DNA of 64,000 bases, from contig NZ_CAMQAY010000001.1 of NCBI RefSeq assembly GCF_946998875.1, positions 186,001 through 250,000 on the forward strand, read 5' to 3'. Of the stretch, positions 20,251-28,357 are shown in pieces. Source of the stretch: an uncultured Peptoniphilus sp. (GTDB lineage: Bacteria; Bacillota; Clostridia; Tissierellales; Peptoniphilaceae). The notes beneath the pieces were generated by a model. That model did not search any database and had not been told where the DNA came from. It worked only from the letters and a program-made list of their open reading frames with translations. Both the position numbers and the translations under genes were made by a program. Within the stretch, counting starts at the first letter, position 1. The number at the start of each line of letters is the position of its first letter.

Positions 20251-20805
20251 ATGAAGAGACGCTTAAGTCGCTACAAAAGAGATGTGAACTATCTCTTTGT
20301 AGATGGATACAATATTATAAATTCTTGGCAAAATTTAATAAAATTAAAAAATATTTCTCTTGAAGATGCGAGAAATGAACTTATAGATACTATGGTTGAA
20401 TTTTCTCACAGCACCAAAGATCACATAATACTTGTCTTTGATGCTTACTTGGTGAAAAAATCTGGAGGAAAGAATTATAAGAGAGATGGAATAGACATAA
20501 TCTTTACTAGGGAGTTTGAGACGGCAGACCACTACATTGAGAGGCAACTTGACGAGATAGGAAAGCTTACTAATGTGCGTGTGGCAACAAGTGACAACAT
20601 TGAGCAGCAAATTATTTTGTCTCGGGGAGGTACGAGAATTTCTGCAAGAGAACTTGAAGCTGAAGTATTAAATTCAAAAAATAAAGTTTTTCATGTTGCA
20701 AAAAAATTAAAGGAAGAGAAGGTTACTGCTCTCGACGAAGAAATTATTCACAAGCTAAAAATTTTTCGAAGAGATATTTCTAATAAAAATAAAAATAAAA
20801 AATAG
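20251..20805 (+). CDS. rae1: NYN-domain ribonuclease, YacP/Rae1 type
   Basis: PIN-like NYN domain protein; the Bacillus homologue Rae1 cleaves mRNA in the ribosomal A site. It is 184 aa. YLFVDGYNIINSW near the N-terminus holds the first catalytic Asp, and DHIILVFDAYLVKK and VATSDNIEQQIIL hold further acidic residues. The C-terminus is Lys/Asn-rich. No strong Shine-Dalgarno precedes the ATG, which is 11 nt after rlmB, so coupling is probable. The position after rlmB matches Bacillus. Confidence 0.88.
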   Translation: MKRRLSRYKRDVNYLFVDGYNIINSWQNLIKLKNISLEDARNELIDTMVEFSHSTKDHIILVFDAYLVKKSGGKNYKRDGIDIIFTREFETADHYIERQLDEIGKLTNVRVATSDNIEQQIILSRGGTRISARELEAEVLNSKNKVFHVAKKLKEEKVTALDEEIIHKLKIFRRDISNKNKNKK

Positions 20806-20820
20806 TGAGGAGGCTTTTAA

Positions 20821-21825
20821 ATGAGATGTAAGAATTGCGGAAAAGAAAATGCAGAGGGCGCCCTATTTTGTATGGAATGTGGTCACTCTTTGAGGGAGGA
20901 CATGGATTTTTCCAAGACTCAAAAAATAAATAGAGATTATGACTATGAAGATGAAGAAAAAATCCTAAAAAATAATTCCTTTAAAGATGATTCCATGGGA
21001 ACAAAGCAAAAGGGTATCGTTTTTGGATTTGTAATTGTGGGCTTAATTGTCTTTTCTCTCTTATTTAATTTTGGCTTTGGGAAATACAAATTTAGCAAAT
21101 TGGAAAGTTCTGCAAGGGCAAATTTAGAAGCCAAAAACTATAAGGAAGCTAGAGAAAAATTCAGCCAGCTTTACGAAAAATCTTCAGACAAAAAATACTT
21201 AGATGAAATTAATAAAATCGACAAAAATATTGAAGCCAAGGATACTTTTAACAAGGCAAATCAAAAGTTTGAAGGCAGAGACTATGAAGCCTCTCTTGCC
21301 TATTTAAAGGACATGGAAAGTGACGACGATGAGTTAAAAGAAAAGAAGGATGCCCTTATAGAGAAGAATTATTCTGCAATTAAGGCTGAAATTTCACAGC
21401 TAACTAGCAGCAATAATTATGAAAGCGCAATTAATAGACTTAATTCTTATTTGGCTGTTGACCCAGAAAATGCTGACTTCAAAAAATTGTTAGATGACAT
21501 AAATGCGAAGAAGCTAAATAGTGAAAAGAAGGCAGAAGAGGAAAGCCAAGCTTCAAAGGAAAAGGCCAGGGCTGACGAATTAGAAGCTCAAGTTGCGAAA
21601 TTAAAAAATCAAGAGGCATCAAATTTAATTGGCACTTACCAATTTGTAACTTCAAGCAGGGCCAATGTTAGAAGTGGACCTGGATTTTCCTATGGAGTTG
21701 AGTTTAGCCTTTTCAGGGGAGACCCTGTCTATGTCTATGATACTAGAAGAGCCAATAGAAGAACTTGGTGCAATATTGGAGCTGGATGGATAAGTTACAG
21801 AACTTTAAATGGCGAATCAAAATAA
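20821..21825 (+). CDS. Zinc-ribbon membrane protein with C-terminal SH3b domain
   Basis: Function unknown. It is 334 aa. The N-terminus is a zinc ribbon (CKNCGKENAEGALFCMECG, two CxxC pairs) facing the cytoplasm. A membrane helix follows at about residues 64-86 (GIVFGFVIVGLIVFSLLFNF), then a long extracytoplasmic helical region with TPR-like repeats (LEAKNYKEAREKFSQLY; FEGRDYEASLAYLKDM). The C-terminal bacterial SH3 domain (RANVRSGPGFSYGVEF) probably binds cell wall. ATG with GAGGAGG upstream, 15 nt after rae1. It ends the cysS operon; a strong terminator follows. A cell-wall sensor role is only a guess. Confidence 0.85.
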   Translation: MRCKNCGKENAEGALFCMECGHSLREDMDFSKTQKINRDYDYEDEEKILKNNSFKDDSMGTKQKGIVFGFVIVGLIVFSLLFNFGFGKYKFSKLESSARANLEAKNYKEAREKFSQLYEKSSDKKYLDEINKIDKNIEAKDTFNKANQKFEGRDYEASLAYLKDMESDDDELKEKKDALIEKNYSAIKAEISQLTSSNNYESAINRLNSYLAVDPENADFKKLLDDINAKKLNSEKKAEEESQASKEKARADELEAQVAKLKNQEASNLIGTYQFVTSSRANVRSGPGFSYGVEFSLFRGDPVYVYDTRRANRRTWCNIGAGWISYRTLNGESK

Positions 21826-21834
21826 AATAATTTA

Positions 21835-21860
21835 AGGCAGTCATAAGACTGCCTTTTTTA
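21835..21860 (+). terminator. Terminator of the cysS operon
   Basis: AGGCAGTC-ATAA-GACTGCCT perfect 8-bp stem followed by T-run. Confidence 0.92.
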
Positions 21861-21878
21861 ATGGTTTTAAATTTTTCT

Positions 21879-22781
21879 TTAATTTCTCACTAACAAATGC
21901 TCTCCTACTAGTGCAACTTTAAAGCTTTTATAAAAATCCTTTTCGAAGAATATTTGACAGTCTCTTATATAAGGATTCTTAAATAGAACATTCTCGTAAA
22001 TTGCCCTAATATTTTCCATCTTTAGTCCAAAGTCAATGGCAAGGAGAAAGTCTTCTTCTTCATCTCCCAAGCCCTTCAATAGTTTTTCTTCCACTTTTTC
22101 TAGTTCTCTATATTTTTTGTTGCCAAGCTCTGTCATCTTGGAGAAGCTTGCTATTAGCCTTGCGTAAAATACTAGAGCCAAGATTATGCTTATTATGCCA
22201 AAGAATTTTTCGTTATAGACTGTGACTATGCCAACGAAAAATAAAAGGGAAAAGACTACAAAGGATAATAAAATTTTTAGTGTCTTTTTTTCTCTAGTAA
22301 AAAGTTTTTTTGCCACCATTTCTTCTTCCAAGAAATATATAAAGTCGTTGAATTTTTTGTTGTAGTTGTCGGGCTCTCGCCTTCTCATTTTATCCAAAGT
22401 GCGAGTTGAAATTTCTCCCTCGCCAAAGGAAAATAAGGTGTCAAAAAGTTTTTTTTCACCACCATCTAGTCCATCTCCCCTTAAATTTTTAAGGCTGTAG
22501 GAAATTTTTTCTTCGCCAGCTTTTGTCTTGTAAAAATTTTTTTCGATTTCTACATGTCCTTCGCCAATAACTTTTACTATCATGGCTATTATTGTGTTGT
22601 AGATAAAGTTTGGTCCCTTGTAGAGGTAGCCCTTCTCGTAATATTTTAAGTCTACTTCTCCATCTTTTGCTGGTCCTTCTTTTTTCTTGGCTAAAAGATA
22701 TGCCATGAAAAGGGACAAGACTATGACGAAGATATTTATTGTCAAAAAGTATGTATTTGATAAGTTCATTTTCAATTCCAT
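21879..22781 (-). CDS. Membrane protein resembling the C-terminal half of DUF2207 proteins
   Basis: Unknown function. It is 300 aa on the minus strand. An N-terminal membrane helix (YFLTINIFVIVLSLFMAYLL) leads into a cytoplasmic region with the pattern of the DUF2207 C-terminal part (a short basic helix domain followed by GEKKLFDTLFSFGEGEIS). Two further membrane helices follow (LKILLSFVVFSLLFFVGIVTV and IISIILALVFYARLIA). The extracytoplasmic beta domain of the protein at 14551 is missing, so it is a partial relative, not a copy. ATG with GAGGTGA 5 nt upstream. It is divergent from trxB with overlapping control regions. Confidence 0.7.
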   Translation of the reverse strand: MELKMNLSNTYFLTINIFVIVLSLFMAYLLAKKKEGPAKDGEVDLKYYEKGYLYKGPNFIYNTIIAMIVKVIGEGHVEIEKNFYKTKAGEEKISYSLKNLRGDGLDGGEKKLFDTLFSFGEGEISTRTLDKMRRREPDNYNKKFNDFIYFLEEEMVAKKLFTREKKTLKILLSFVVFSLLFFVGIVTVYNEKFFGIISIILALVFYARLIASFSKMTELGNKKYRELEKVEEKLLKGLGDEEEDFLLAIDFGLKMENIRAIYENVLFKNPYIRDCQIFFEKDFYKSFKVALVGEHLLVRN

Positions 22782-22797
22782 TTAATCACCTCTTTCT

Positions 22798-22829
22798 ATT
22801 ATATACAAAAAAATTTTTTTGGGTATAAT
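22798..22829. promoter_or_regulatory. Divergent -10 elements between the DUF2207-like gene and trxB
   Basis: The plus-strand TATAAT at 22824-22829 serves trxB; the minus-strand TATAAT (complement of 22798-22803) serves the opposite gene. The -35 elements are poor on both sides. Confidence 0.5.
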
Positions 22830-22849
22830 ATTTATATTGGAGGGATTGC

Positions 22850-23803
22850 ATGTACGATATTATTATAATCGGCGGAGGTCCTGCTGGTTTATCTGCAGGT
22901 CTATATGCTGCTAGAAGTAAAAAGAAAACTTTAATTATAGAAAAGGGAATCGAAGGCGGACAAATCGCTGAGACTACTAATGTTGAAAATTATCCAGGGA
23001 TTGACTCCATTGATGGCGTTGAACTTGGTAAGAGAATGGCTGATCAAGCGAAAAAGTTTGGGGCAGAAATTGTCATGGACGAAGTTGAAGACATTGAACT
23101 TGAAGGCAAGGTCAAAAAGATCAAGGGTCATGTGGATTCTTACGAAGCCAAGGCTCTTATAATTGCAACAGGTGCTTCTCCAAGGGAAATTGGAGCTCCT
23201 GGTGAAAAAGAATACAAGGGTCGTGGCGTAAGCTACTGCTCAACTTGTGACGCTGCTTTCTACGAAGATGAAACTGTTTATGTTGTTGGCGGCGGCGACT
23301 CTGCTGTTCAAGAGGCAATTTTTATCACAAACTTTGCCAAGAAAGTTTACATCATTCACAGAAGAGATGAGCTTAGGGCTTCAAAGGTGCTTCAAGAAAA
23401 GGCCTTTAAGAATGACAAAATTGATTTTATTTGGAATACTACTGTTAAGGAAATAAAGGGCGACAAAATTGTCAATGAAATGATTTTAAAGGACACTAAG
23501 ACTGGCGAGGAAAGATCTATCAAGGCTGATGATCCTTTCGGCATCTTTGTCTTCATCGGCTATGTTCCTAAGACAGAATTGTTTAAGGGCAAGCTTCAAT
23601 TAACAGATGATGGCTACATCAAAACTGACGAAGAGATGAGGACAAATGTGGCTGGCGTTTTTGCAGCAGGAGATATTAGAAAGAAGACTGTTCGCCAAGT
23701 TGTAAATGCAGCTGGTGACGGTGCAGTTGCTGCTATGAATGCGCAAAAGTATATTGACGAAGAAGAAGGAAATCTTTACGAAGGTTTCAAGGAAAATAAA
23801 TAA
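22850..23803 (+). CDS. trxB: Thioredoxin reductase (NADPH, FAD)
   Basis: Reduces thioredoxin with NADPH through FAD; cytoplasmic. It is 317 aa. The N-terminal FAD motif is GGGPAGLSAGLYAAR, the redox-active pair is CSTC in YCSTCDAAFYED (Cys pair near residue 132), and the NAD(P)H motif is VVGGGDSAVQEA. The C-terminal FAD-binding block is GVFAAGDIRKKTVRQVV. ATG with GGAGGG at 22840-22845. A single-gene unit facing a MATE gene across a shared terminator. Confidence 0.97.
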   Translation: MYDIIIIGGGPAGLSAGLYAARSKKKTLIIEKGIEGGQIAETTNVENYPGIDSIDGVELGKRMADQAKKFGAEIVMDEVEDIELEGKVKKIKGHVDSYEAKALIIATGASPREIGAPGEKEYKGRGVSYCSTCDAAFYEDETVYVVGGGDSAVQEAIFITNFAKKVYIIHRRDELRASKVLQEKAFKNDKIDFIWNTTVKEIKGDKIVNEMILKDTKTGEERSIKADDPFGIFVFIGYVPKTELFKGKLQLTDDGYIKTDEEMRTNVAGVFAAGDIRKKTVRQVVNAAGDGAVAAMNAQKYIDEEEGNLYEGFKENK

Positions 23804-23810
23804 AAATTTG

Positions 23811-23857
23811 CAAAAAAAAAACATTGCTTGAAGTAAATTTCAAACAATGTTTTTTTA
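23811..23857. terminator. Bidirectional terminator between trxB and the MATE gene
   Basis: AACATTGCTTGAA / TTTCAAACAATGTT stem flanked by an A-run on the left and T7 on the right, serving both convergent genes. Confidence 0.8.
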
Positions 23858-23871
23858 TTGCCTTATATAAT

Positions 23872-25221
23872 TTATTTTGTCCAATCTGCCTTTAGGGTGT
23901 ATCCCACCATGAGGACTGCGCCAAGAGTCCAAGAGATGGGATAGAGGAGGTAGACATTTTCTATTGCCATGTAATGTGGAATTACAAATTTTGCGGCGAG
24001 AATCCTAAAGAGACAAAGGGACAAGAGCATTATTATCATTGGTGGAAGTGTCCTTCCAGTGCCTCTCACTGTGCCTGCCAAGGAGTGGAGGATGGCAAGA
24101 AGAAAGTAGAAGGGACAGAAAAATTTTGTGGCGAGAACTCCTGCCGCAATCACATCAGGCTCCTTTGTAAAGAGGGCGATGACTCTAGGTGCAAAGTTAT
24201 AAAGCATGGTGCCAGAGATAATTGTGTAGAATATAGTCATAAGAAGGGTAGTCCACATGCCCTTCTTCACTCTGTCGATTTTGCCTGCCCCATAGTTTTG
24301 CCCTGCAAAGGTAGTTATGGCAAGGCTTAGGCTTAGTATGGGAAGGATGTTAAAGCCATCAATTTTTATAAAGGCACCGAAGCCTGCCATGGGCATGGCA
24401 CCAAAGAAATTGACACTAGACTGCATAATTACATTGGATAGAGATATTACTGTGCCTTGAATTGCTGTTGGTATGCCAACTTTTATTATGCGAAGTGCCA
24501 TGTCAGCCTGAATTTTTATCTTCTTCAAGTGAACTTTATAGATTTCAGGAACTCTTAGCAAAAACAAAAGTGCCAGTAGGGCTGAAATGAATTGGCTGAT
24601 GTTTGTGGCAATGGCTGCACCTCTTACGCCCATGGCAAAATTTTTTATGAATAAAAAATCTAGGACTACATTTGTAGCTGATGCTATAAAAAGGTATAAA
24701 AGGGAGCGCTTTGAATTTCCAACAGCATTTAGTATGCCAGCCTCCATGTTGTAGATGACATTAAAGACAAGACCCAGAGAAAAAACTCGAAGGTATTGGA
24801 TAGACTCGGGCATGACTTCACTTGGCGTCTGCATCTTTTCCAAGAGCCAGGGGGCAAAGATGTAGCCCAAGATGGAAATCACAAGGCCAAGGACTAGGGA
24901 AAGAGCCATGGAAGTGTGGATGGAGACTCTCACATCCTTTCTCGCATTAGAGCCAAGGGACTGGGCAACTATTATGCCAGATCCCACAGCTATGCCTTGA
25001 GCAAAGGATATAAGTAGATTTATTAGTGCTGTGCTTGAGCCAACGGCTGCCAAGGCACTACTTCCCACGAAGTTTCCAACTATCATGGAGTCAATGGTAT
25101 TGTAGGTTTGTTGAAGGAGGTTGCCAAGGATTAAGGGTATAGAGAAGATGAGAATTGTCTTCCAAATACTTCCTTCAGTCATTAAATTTTTCTCAATATT
25201 TGTAATTTCTTTTTCTTTCAC
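23872..25221 (-). CDS. MATE-family efflux transporter
   Basis: Multidrug and toxin extrusion family, driven by a Na+ or H+ gradient. It is 449 aa with about 12 membrane helices in two related halves. The N-terminal family pattern IPLILGNLLQQTYNTIDSMIVGNFVG and its second-half equivalent IGIPTAIQGTVISLSNVIMQ (here VGIPTAIQGTV) are clear. Start is GTG, with GGAAGG 6 nt upstream on the minus strand. Its promoter is at 25280-25308. Substrate unknown. Confidence 0.93.
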   Translation of the reverse strand: MKEKEITNIEKNLMTEGSIWKTILIFSIPLILGNLLQQTYNTIDSMIVGNFVGSSALAAVGSSTALINLLISFAQGIAVGSGIIVAQSLGSNARKDVRVSIHTSMALSLVLGLVISILGYIFAPWLLEKMQTPSEVMPESIQYLRVFSLGLVFNVIYNMEAGILNAVGNSKRSLLYLFIASATNVVLDFLFIKNFAMGVRGAAIATNISQFISALLALLFLLRVPEIYKVHLKKIKIQADMALRIIKVGIPTAIQGTVISLSNVIMQSSVNFFGAMPMAGFGAFIKIDGFNILPILSLSLAITTFAGQNYGAGKIDRVKKGMWTTLLMTIFYTIISGTMLYNFAPRVIALFTKEPDVIAAGVLATKFFCPFYFLLAILHSLAGTVRGTGRTLPPMIIMLLSLCLFRILAAKFVIPHYMAIENVYLLYPISWTLGAVLMVGYTLKADWTK

Positions 25222-25279
25222 TTTAATCCTTCCATTATTTTAAATTCATTTTTTGAAAATTTTATTAGGAATAAATAAC

Positions 25280-25308
25280 ATTGTACTTGAAAAGATAAAA
25301 AATTACAA
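25280..25308 (-). promoter_or_regulatory. Sigma-A promoter of the MATE gene
   Basis: Read on the minus strand: TTGTAA (25308-25303), 17-bp spacer, TACAAT (25285-25280). Confidence 0.8.
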
Positions 25309-25363
25309 AGTCATGGATTTATTAGAAAATTTTTATAGACTTGCAATAATTTTTTCGATTTAT

Positions 25364-25399
25364 AAAAAAATCCCATTAATAGGAGACCTATTAATGGGA
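25364..25399 (-). terminator. Terminator of the proline peptidase gene
   Basis: Perfect 13-bp stem TCCCATTAATAGG / CCTATTAATGGGA with a 3-nt loop; on the minus strand it is followed by T7. Confidence 0.93.
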
Positions 25400-25407
25400 T
25401 AAAAATT

Positions 25408-26493
25408 TTATTCTATAGGAACTACTTTTAAGTCCTTTGATACATGGTTTAATACTTCTGGACCATCTTCTGTTATTAGGACAAGGTCTTCTATGCGGAC
25501 GCCAATGCCTTCATCTAAGAGATAAATGCCTGGCTCAACGGAAAAGATTTGTCCAACTTCTATGATGCTGTCGTTTACTGATGATACATCGCCTGCTTCG
25601 TGTGTTTCAAGTCCAATGGAGTGGCCTGTTCTGTGAGTGAAGTATTTGCCATAGCCCTTTTCTTCGATGTAGGACCTTGCGGCCTTATCAACATCTGACA
25701 TCTTGTTGCCAGCTTTTGCTGCTTTTATGCCGCGAAGGTTGGCTTCCTTTACTATTTCATAAATTTCACGAGCCCTGTCACTTACTTCGCCAATGAAAAC
25801 TGTGCGAGTCATGTCTGATGCGTAATTTTTATACATTCCTCCAATGTCAAGGACTACGCAGTCGCCAAGCTTTCCACAAGTATCGTCTGTAAAGTGATGA
25901 GGGTCAGCAGCTGATCTTCCGTAGGCTGTAATTGGCTCAAAGGAAACTTCTTCCACGCCATGAGCCTTATAAATTTCCTTTAGCTTGGCGCTTAGTTCCT
26001 TTTCATTTAGTCCCTTAACAACCCAAGGTATTATTTCTTCCATAACCTTGTCATTTATTTCAGAAGATTCACGCATAAGCCTTATTTCTTCTTCATCCTT
26101 AACGCGTCTTACAGCGTCAACTATGTCTGAGCCGTTTATATATTTTTTGTCAGGGAAAATTTCTTGAAGGCGAAGCAAAAATTTTGCAGACCAAAACTTG
26201 TCAATGCCAATGACTTCATCTTCCTTGATGTATTTTGACAACTTTTCAATGCCATCTTCCACATCGTTATACCAAATTAGGTCGGCACCGATTTCACCAT
26301 CTTGTGGGAAGAGTTCGTTTATCAAAAGTTTTATGTCGCCATCCTTGTGAAGGTAAAGGGCAAGGGCTCTTTCGCCTGGCTCAATTTTTCTATCAAGTAG
26401 ATAAAAAATTGCATAAGGGTCACTTATTATCATGTGAGCCAAATTATTTTCTTCCATTTTTTTTATTAGTCTATCAATTCTATTTTTGTGCAT
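25408..26493 (-). CDS. Xaa-Pro aminopeptidase-like metallopeptidase (M24)
   Basis: Removes N-terminal residues preceding proline, probably in peptide catabolism; cytoplasmic. It is 361 aa with a creatinase-like N-terminal domain and a pita-bread catalytic domain. Metal ligands fit M24: Asp in VVLDIGGMY and SDMTRTVF, His in HRTGHSIGLETHE, Glu in VEPGIYL and VRIEDLV. I chose the ATG at 26493, giving MHKNRIDR, because GGAGG lies 6-7 nt before it; the longer ORF start (26505) lies upstream of that Shine-Dalgarno. A single-gene unit with a strong terminator. Confidence 0.93.
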   Translation of the reverse strand: MHKNRIDRLIKKMEENNLAHMIISDPYAIFYLLDRKIEPGERALALYLHKDGDIKLLINELFPQDGEIGADLIWYNDVEDGIEKLSKYIKEDEVIGIDKFWSAKFLLRLQEIFPDKKYINGSDIVDAVRRVKDEEEIRLMRESSEINDKVMEEIIPWVVKGLNEKELSAKLKEIYKAHGVEEVSFEPITAYGRSAADPHHFTDDTCGKLGDCVVLDIGGMYKNYASDMTRTVFIGEVSDRAREIYEIVKEANLRGIKAAKAGNKMSDVDKAARSYIEEKGYGKYFTHRTGHSIGLETHEAGDVSSVNDSIIEVGQIFSVEPGIYLLDEGIGVRIEDLVLITEDGPEVLNHVSKDLKVVPIE

Positions 26494-26572
26494 AATATCC
26501 TCCATTCTTTTTTAAAATATATCACAAAATGCTTATAATATCCATGGACTAGAGCCAGGAATAAAATTTTTC

Positions 26573-26600
26573 AAAAAAAATCTGCGGTTTCCCACAGATT
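26573..26600 (-). terminator. Terminator of the MltG-like gene
   Basis: On the minus strand: AATCTGTGG-GAAA-CCGCAGATT with T8. The hairpin starts inside the stop codon of the gene. Confidence 0.9.
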
Positions 26601-27294
26601 ATTTTTCTTCCAGTGATTTAATTATGTTTGCCACCTTTGAAGGCATGAGTATTTCGTGACTTCCTGGAGCAAATTTTGTAACGCCAAGATTATTGCAGCT
26701 AGCTATAAAGTCATTAGGCGATTTAATTACGCCAATTTCCATTAAAGTATTTGCAACATCAGCTGGGCTTGCGCCTTCAGCAATGTTTATCTTGAAGCTT
26801 TGAAGACTTGTGTTTGAAACTATGGCAAGAACTTCACGCACAGTTAGTTCTTTACTTAAGTCGTAAGCGCCAGGAACAATTTTATCGCCAATTTGCATGT
26901 CGTCTACTAGTGCCTTGTAGGCATTTAAATCTTTTATTAGCCCATTTTCCATTAAAATTTTGCCAAGCCCATCGGCATTTGTGCCTTCAGGAATAGTAAT
27001 TTTACTTGTCGCCATATTTTCTGCTGTCTCTTCTTTTTCTTCATCATCATCAATTACCACTATTGGCTTTACATATTCTTCTTCTCTAAGACCAGTGGCA
27101 ACTAAAATTTCGTTGACGGTCTTAGAAAACTCGTCGCCTATGCCAATACTTACATTGCGATGAGAAATTGAATTTACATAAAGGCATTCCATTCTCCACT
27201 TGATTACGAAAACCAAGAAGAGGAAAAATAAAATTGACAAGATAACTTGCAAAAATTTAATAAAAAAGAGTTTGCCTCTGTTAATATTTTTCAA
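26599..27294 (-). CDS. MltG/YceG-like membrane protein without catalytic domain
   Basis: Probable cell-wall-associated protein of unknown function. It is 231 aa, TTG start with AAGAGG upstream. One N-terminal membrane helix (LQVILSILFFLFLVFVIKW) precedes an extracytoplasmic region. Two copies of a YceG LysM-like unit follow: ITIPEGTNADGLGKILMENG (near residues 95-150) and INIAEGASPADVANTLMEIG (near 165-225). The following transglycosylase domain of true MltG, with its catalytic Glu, is absent; the protein ends after the second repeat. It is divergent from the rluA-type gene, with touching -10 boxes. Start and reading frame are well supported by promoter, Shine-Dalgarno and terminator. Confidence 0.8.
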   Translation of the reverse strand: MKNINRGKLFFIKFLQVILSILFFLFLVFVIKWRMECLYVNSISHRNVSIGIGDEFSKTVNEILVATGLREEEYVKPIVVIDDDEEKEETAENMATSKITIPEGTNADGLGKILMENGLIKDLNAYKALVDDMQIGDKIVPGAYDLSKELTVREVLAIVSNTSLQSFKINIAEGASPADVANTLMEIGVIKSPNDFIASCNNLGVTKFAPGSHEILMPSKVANIIKSLEEK

Positions 27295-27318
27295 AATAAA
27301 CCTCTTTTCAACTTGTTT

Positions 27319-27353
27319 TGATATAATTATAACAGTAAAGTTAAAAAATGAAA
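27319..27353. promoter_or_regulatory. Overlapping divergent promoters for the MltG-like and rluA-type genes
   Basis: Plus strand: extended -10 TGATATAAT (27319-27327). Minus strand: -35 TTTTCA (complement of 27349-27354), 17-bp spacer, extended -10 TGTTATAAT ending at 27326. The two -10 hexamers share two base pairs, so the promoters should compete. Confidence 0.75.
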
Positions 27354-27367
27354 AGTTTGGAGATCTT

Positions 27368-28357
27368 ATGCGAGAAATTATTGTAAATAAAAATGACCAG
27401 GGTAGAAGGCTTGACAGGTTCTTAAAAATTTATTTTGAGAAGGCACCTCTATCCTTCATATATAAAAATTTGAGAAAGAAAAATATTGTCCTAAATGGTA
27501 AAAAGGCAAAGCCTGAAGATATTTTGTCTGATGGTGATGAAATTAAATTATTTTTGTCAGAGGATACAATAAATAAATTTAAAAAAGATATTAAGAAGTC
27601 AAAAAATTCTAAGTTGCCAGATATTTTGTATGAAGATGAGGATATTATTTTGGTAAAAAAACCAGTTAACATGCTCACTCACAACGACAGCAGTTCTTAC
27701 CAGGACAATGCCCTTGACAGGATGGTGGACTATTTAATAGCAAGGGGCGACTACAGCCCAAGGCTTGAAAAATCCTTTAGACCTGCCTTTGTAAATAGGC
27801 TTGATAGAAACACTTCTGGGATTTTAATTGGGGCAAAAAATTTAAAGACTCTGCAAATTTTAAATGAAGCCATAAAAAATCGCCAGATTAAAAAATATTA
27901 TGTGACTCTTGTCTTTGGCAGAGTGAAAAAAGATTTTGATGTGGACATAAATTTAGTAAAAACTGCAAATAATGTCATGAAAAAATCGGGTAAAGATGAG
28001 GGCAAGAGGTCTATTACAAAATTTCACCTCCTAAAAAATAAGGGGGACTACTCCCTTCTTTCAGTCAATTTGATAACGGGAAGGACCCACCAAATCAGGG
28101 CATCCTTAAAGGAAAAAAATCTCTTTATCATTGGCGACAGAAAGTATGGTCATGAAGGGGTCAATAAAATTTTCAGAGACAAGGGACTGGACAGTCAATT
28201 CCTCCACAATTATTCCATAGTTTTTGACTCAGAAAAACTTGAAAGTTTAAGGGGCAAAAAATTTATTTATCTGCCAGGAGAAAAGATGACAAGTATTGCT
28301 GAAGAAATTTTCGGCGTAAATTTAGGTGATTTATTAAATGAAAAAAATAATTTTTAG
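27368..28357 (+). CDS. RluA-family pseudouridine synthase
   Basis: Isomerises uridine to pseudouridine in rRNA or tRNA. It is 329 aa. The N-terminal S4 domain (GRRLDRFLKIYFEKAPLSFIY, about residues 10-70) binds RNA; the catalytic motif is NRLDRNTSGI with the nucleophilic Asp. TGRTHQIRASL is the second family block. The ATG at 27368 is chosen; a longer open frame from 27200 runs through the promoter and is not credible. The last 20 nt overlap the AddB-like gene. RluC/RluD-type specificity cannot be assigned. Confidence 0.93.
   Translation: MREIIVNKNDQGRRLDRFLKIYFEKAPLSFIYKNLRKKNIVLNGKKAKPEDILSDGDEIKLFLSEDTINKFKKDIKKSKNSKLPDILYEDEDIILVKKPVNMLTHNDSSSYQDNALDRMVDYLIARGDYSPRLEKSFRPAFVNRLDRNTSGILIGAKNLKTLQILNEAIKNRQIKKYYVTLVFGRVKKDFDVDINLVKTANNVMKKSGKDEGKRSITKFHLLKNKGDYSLLSVNLITGRTHQIRASLKEKNLFIIGDRKYGHEGVNKIFRDKGLDSQFLHNYSIVFDSEKLESLRGKKFIYLPGEKMTSIAEEIFGVNLGDLLNEKNNF

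Noticed and set aside
23974..24330. 118-codon plus-strand ORF inside the MATE gene
   Set aside because: Antisense shadow of a well-supported membrane protein gene; no ribosome binding site.
27200..27367. 56-residue N-terminal extension of the RluA-type synthase
   Set aside because: It overlaps the divergent gene and the promoter, and the S4 domain begins right after the ATG at 27368.
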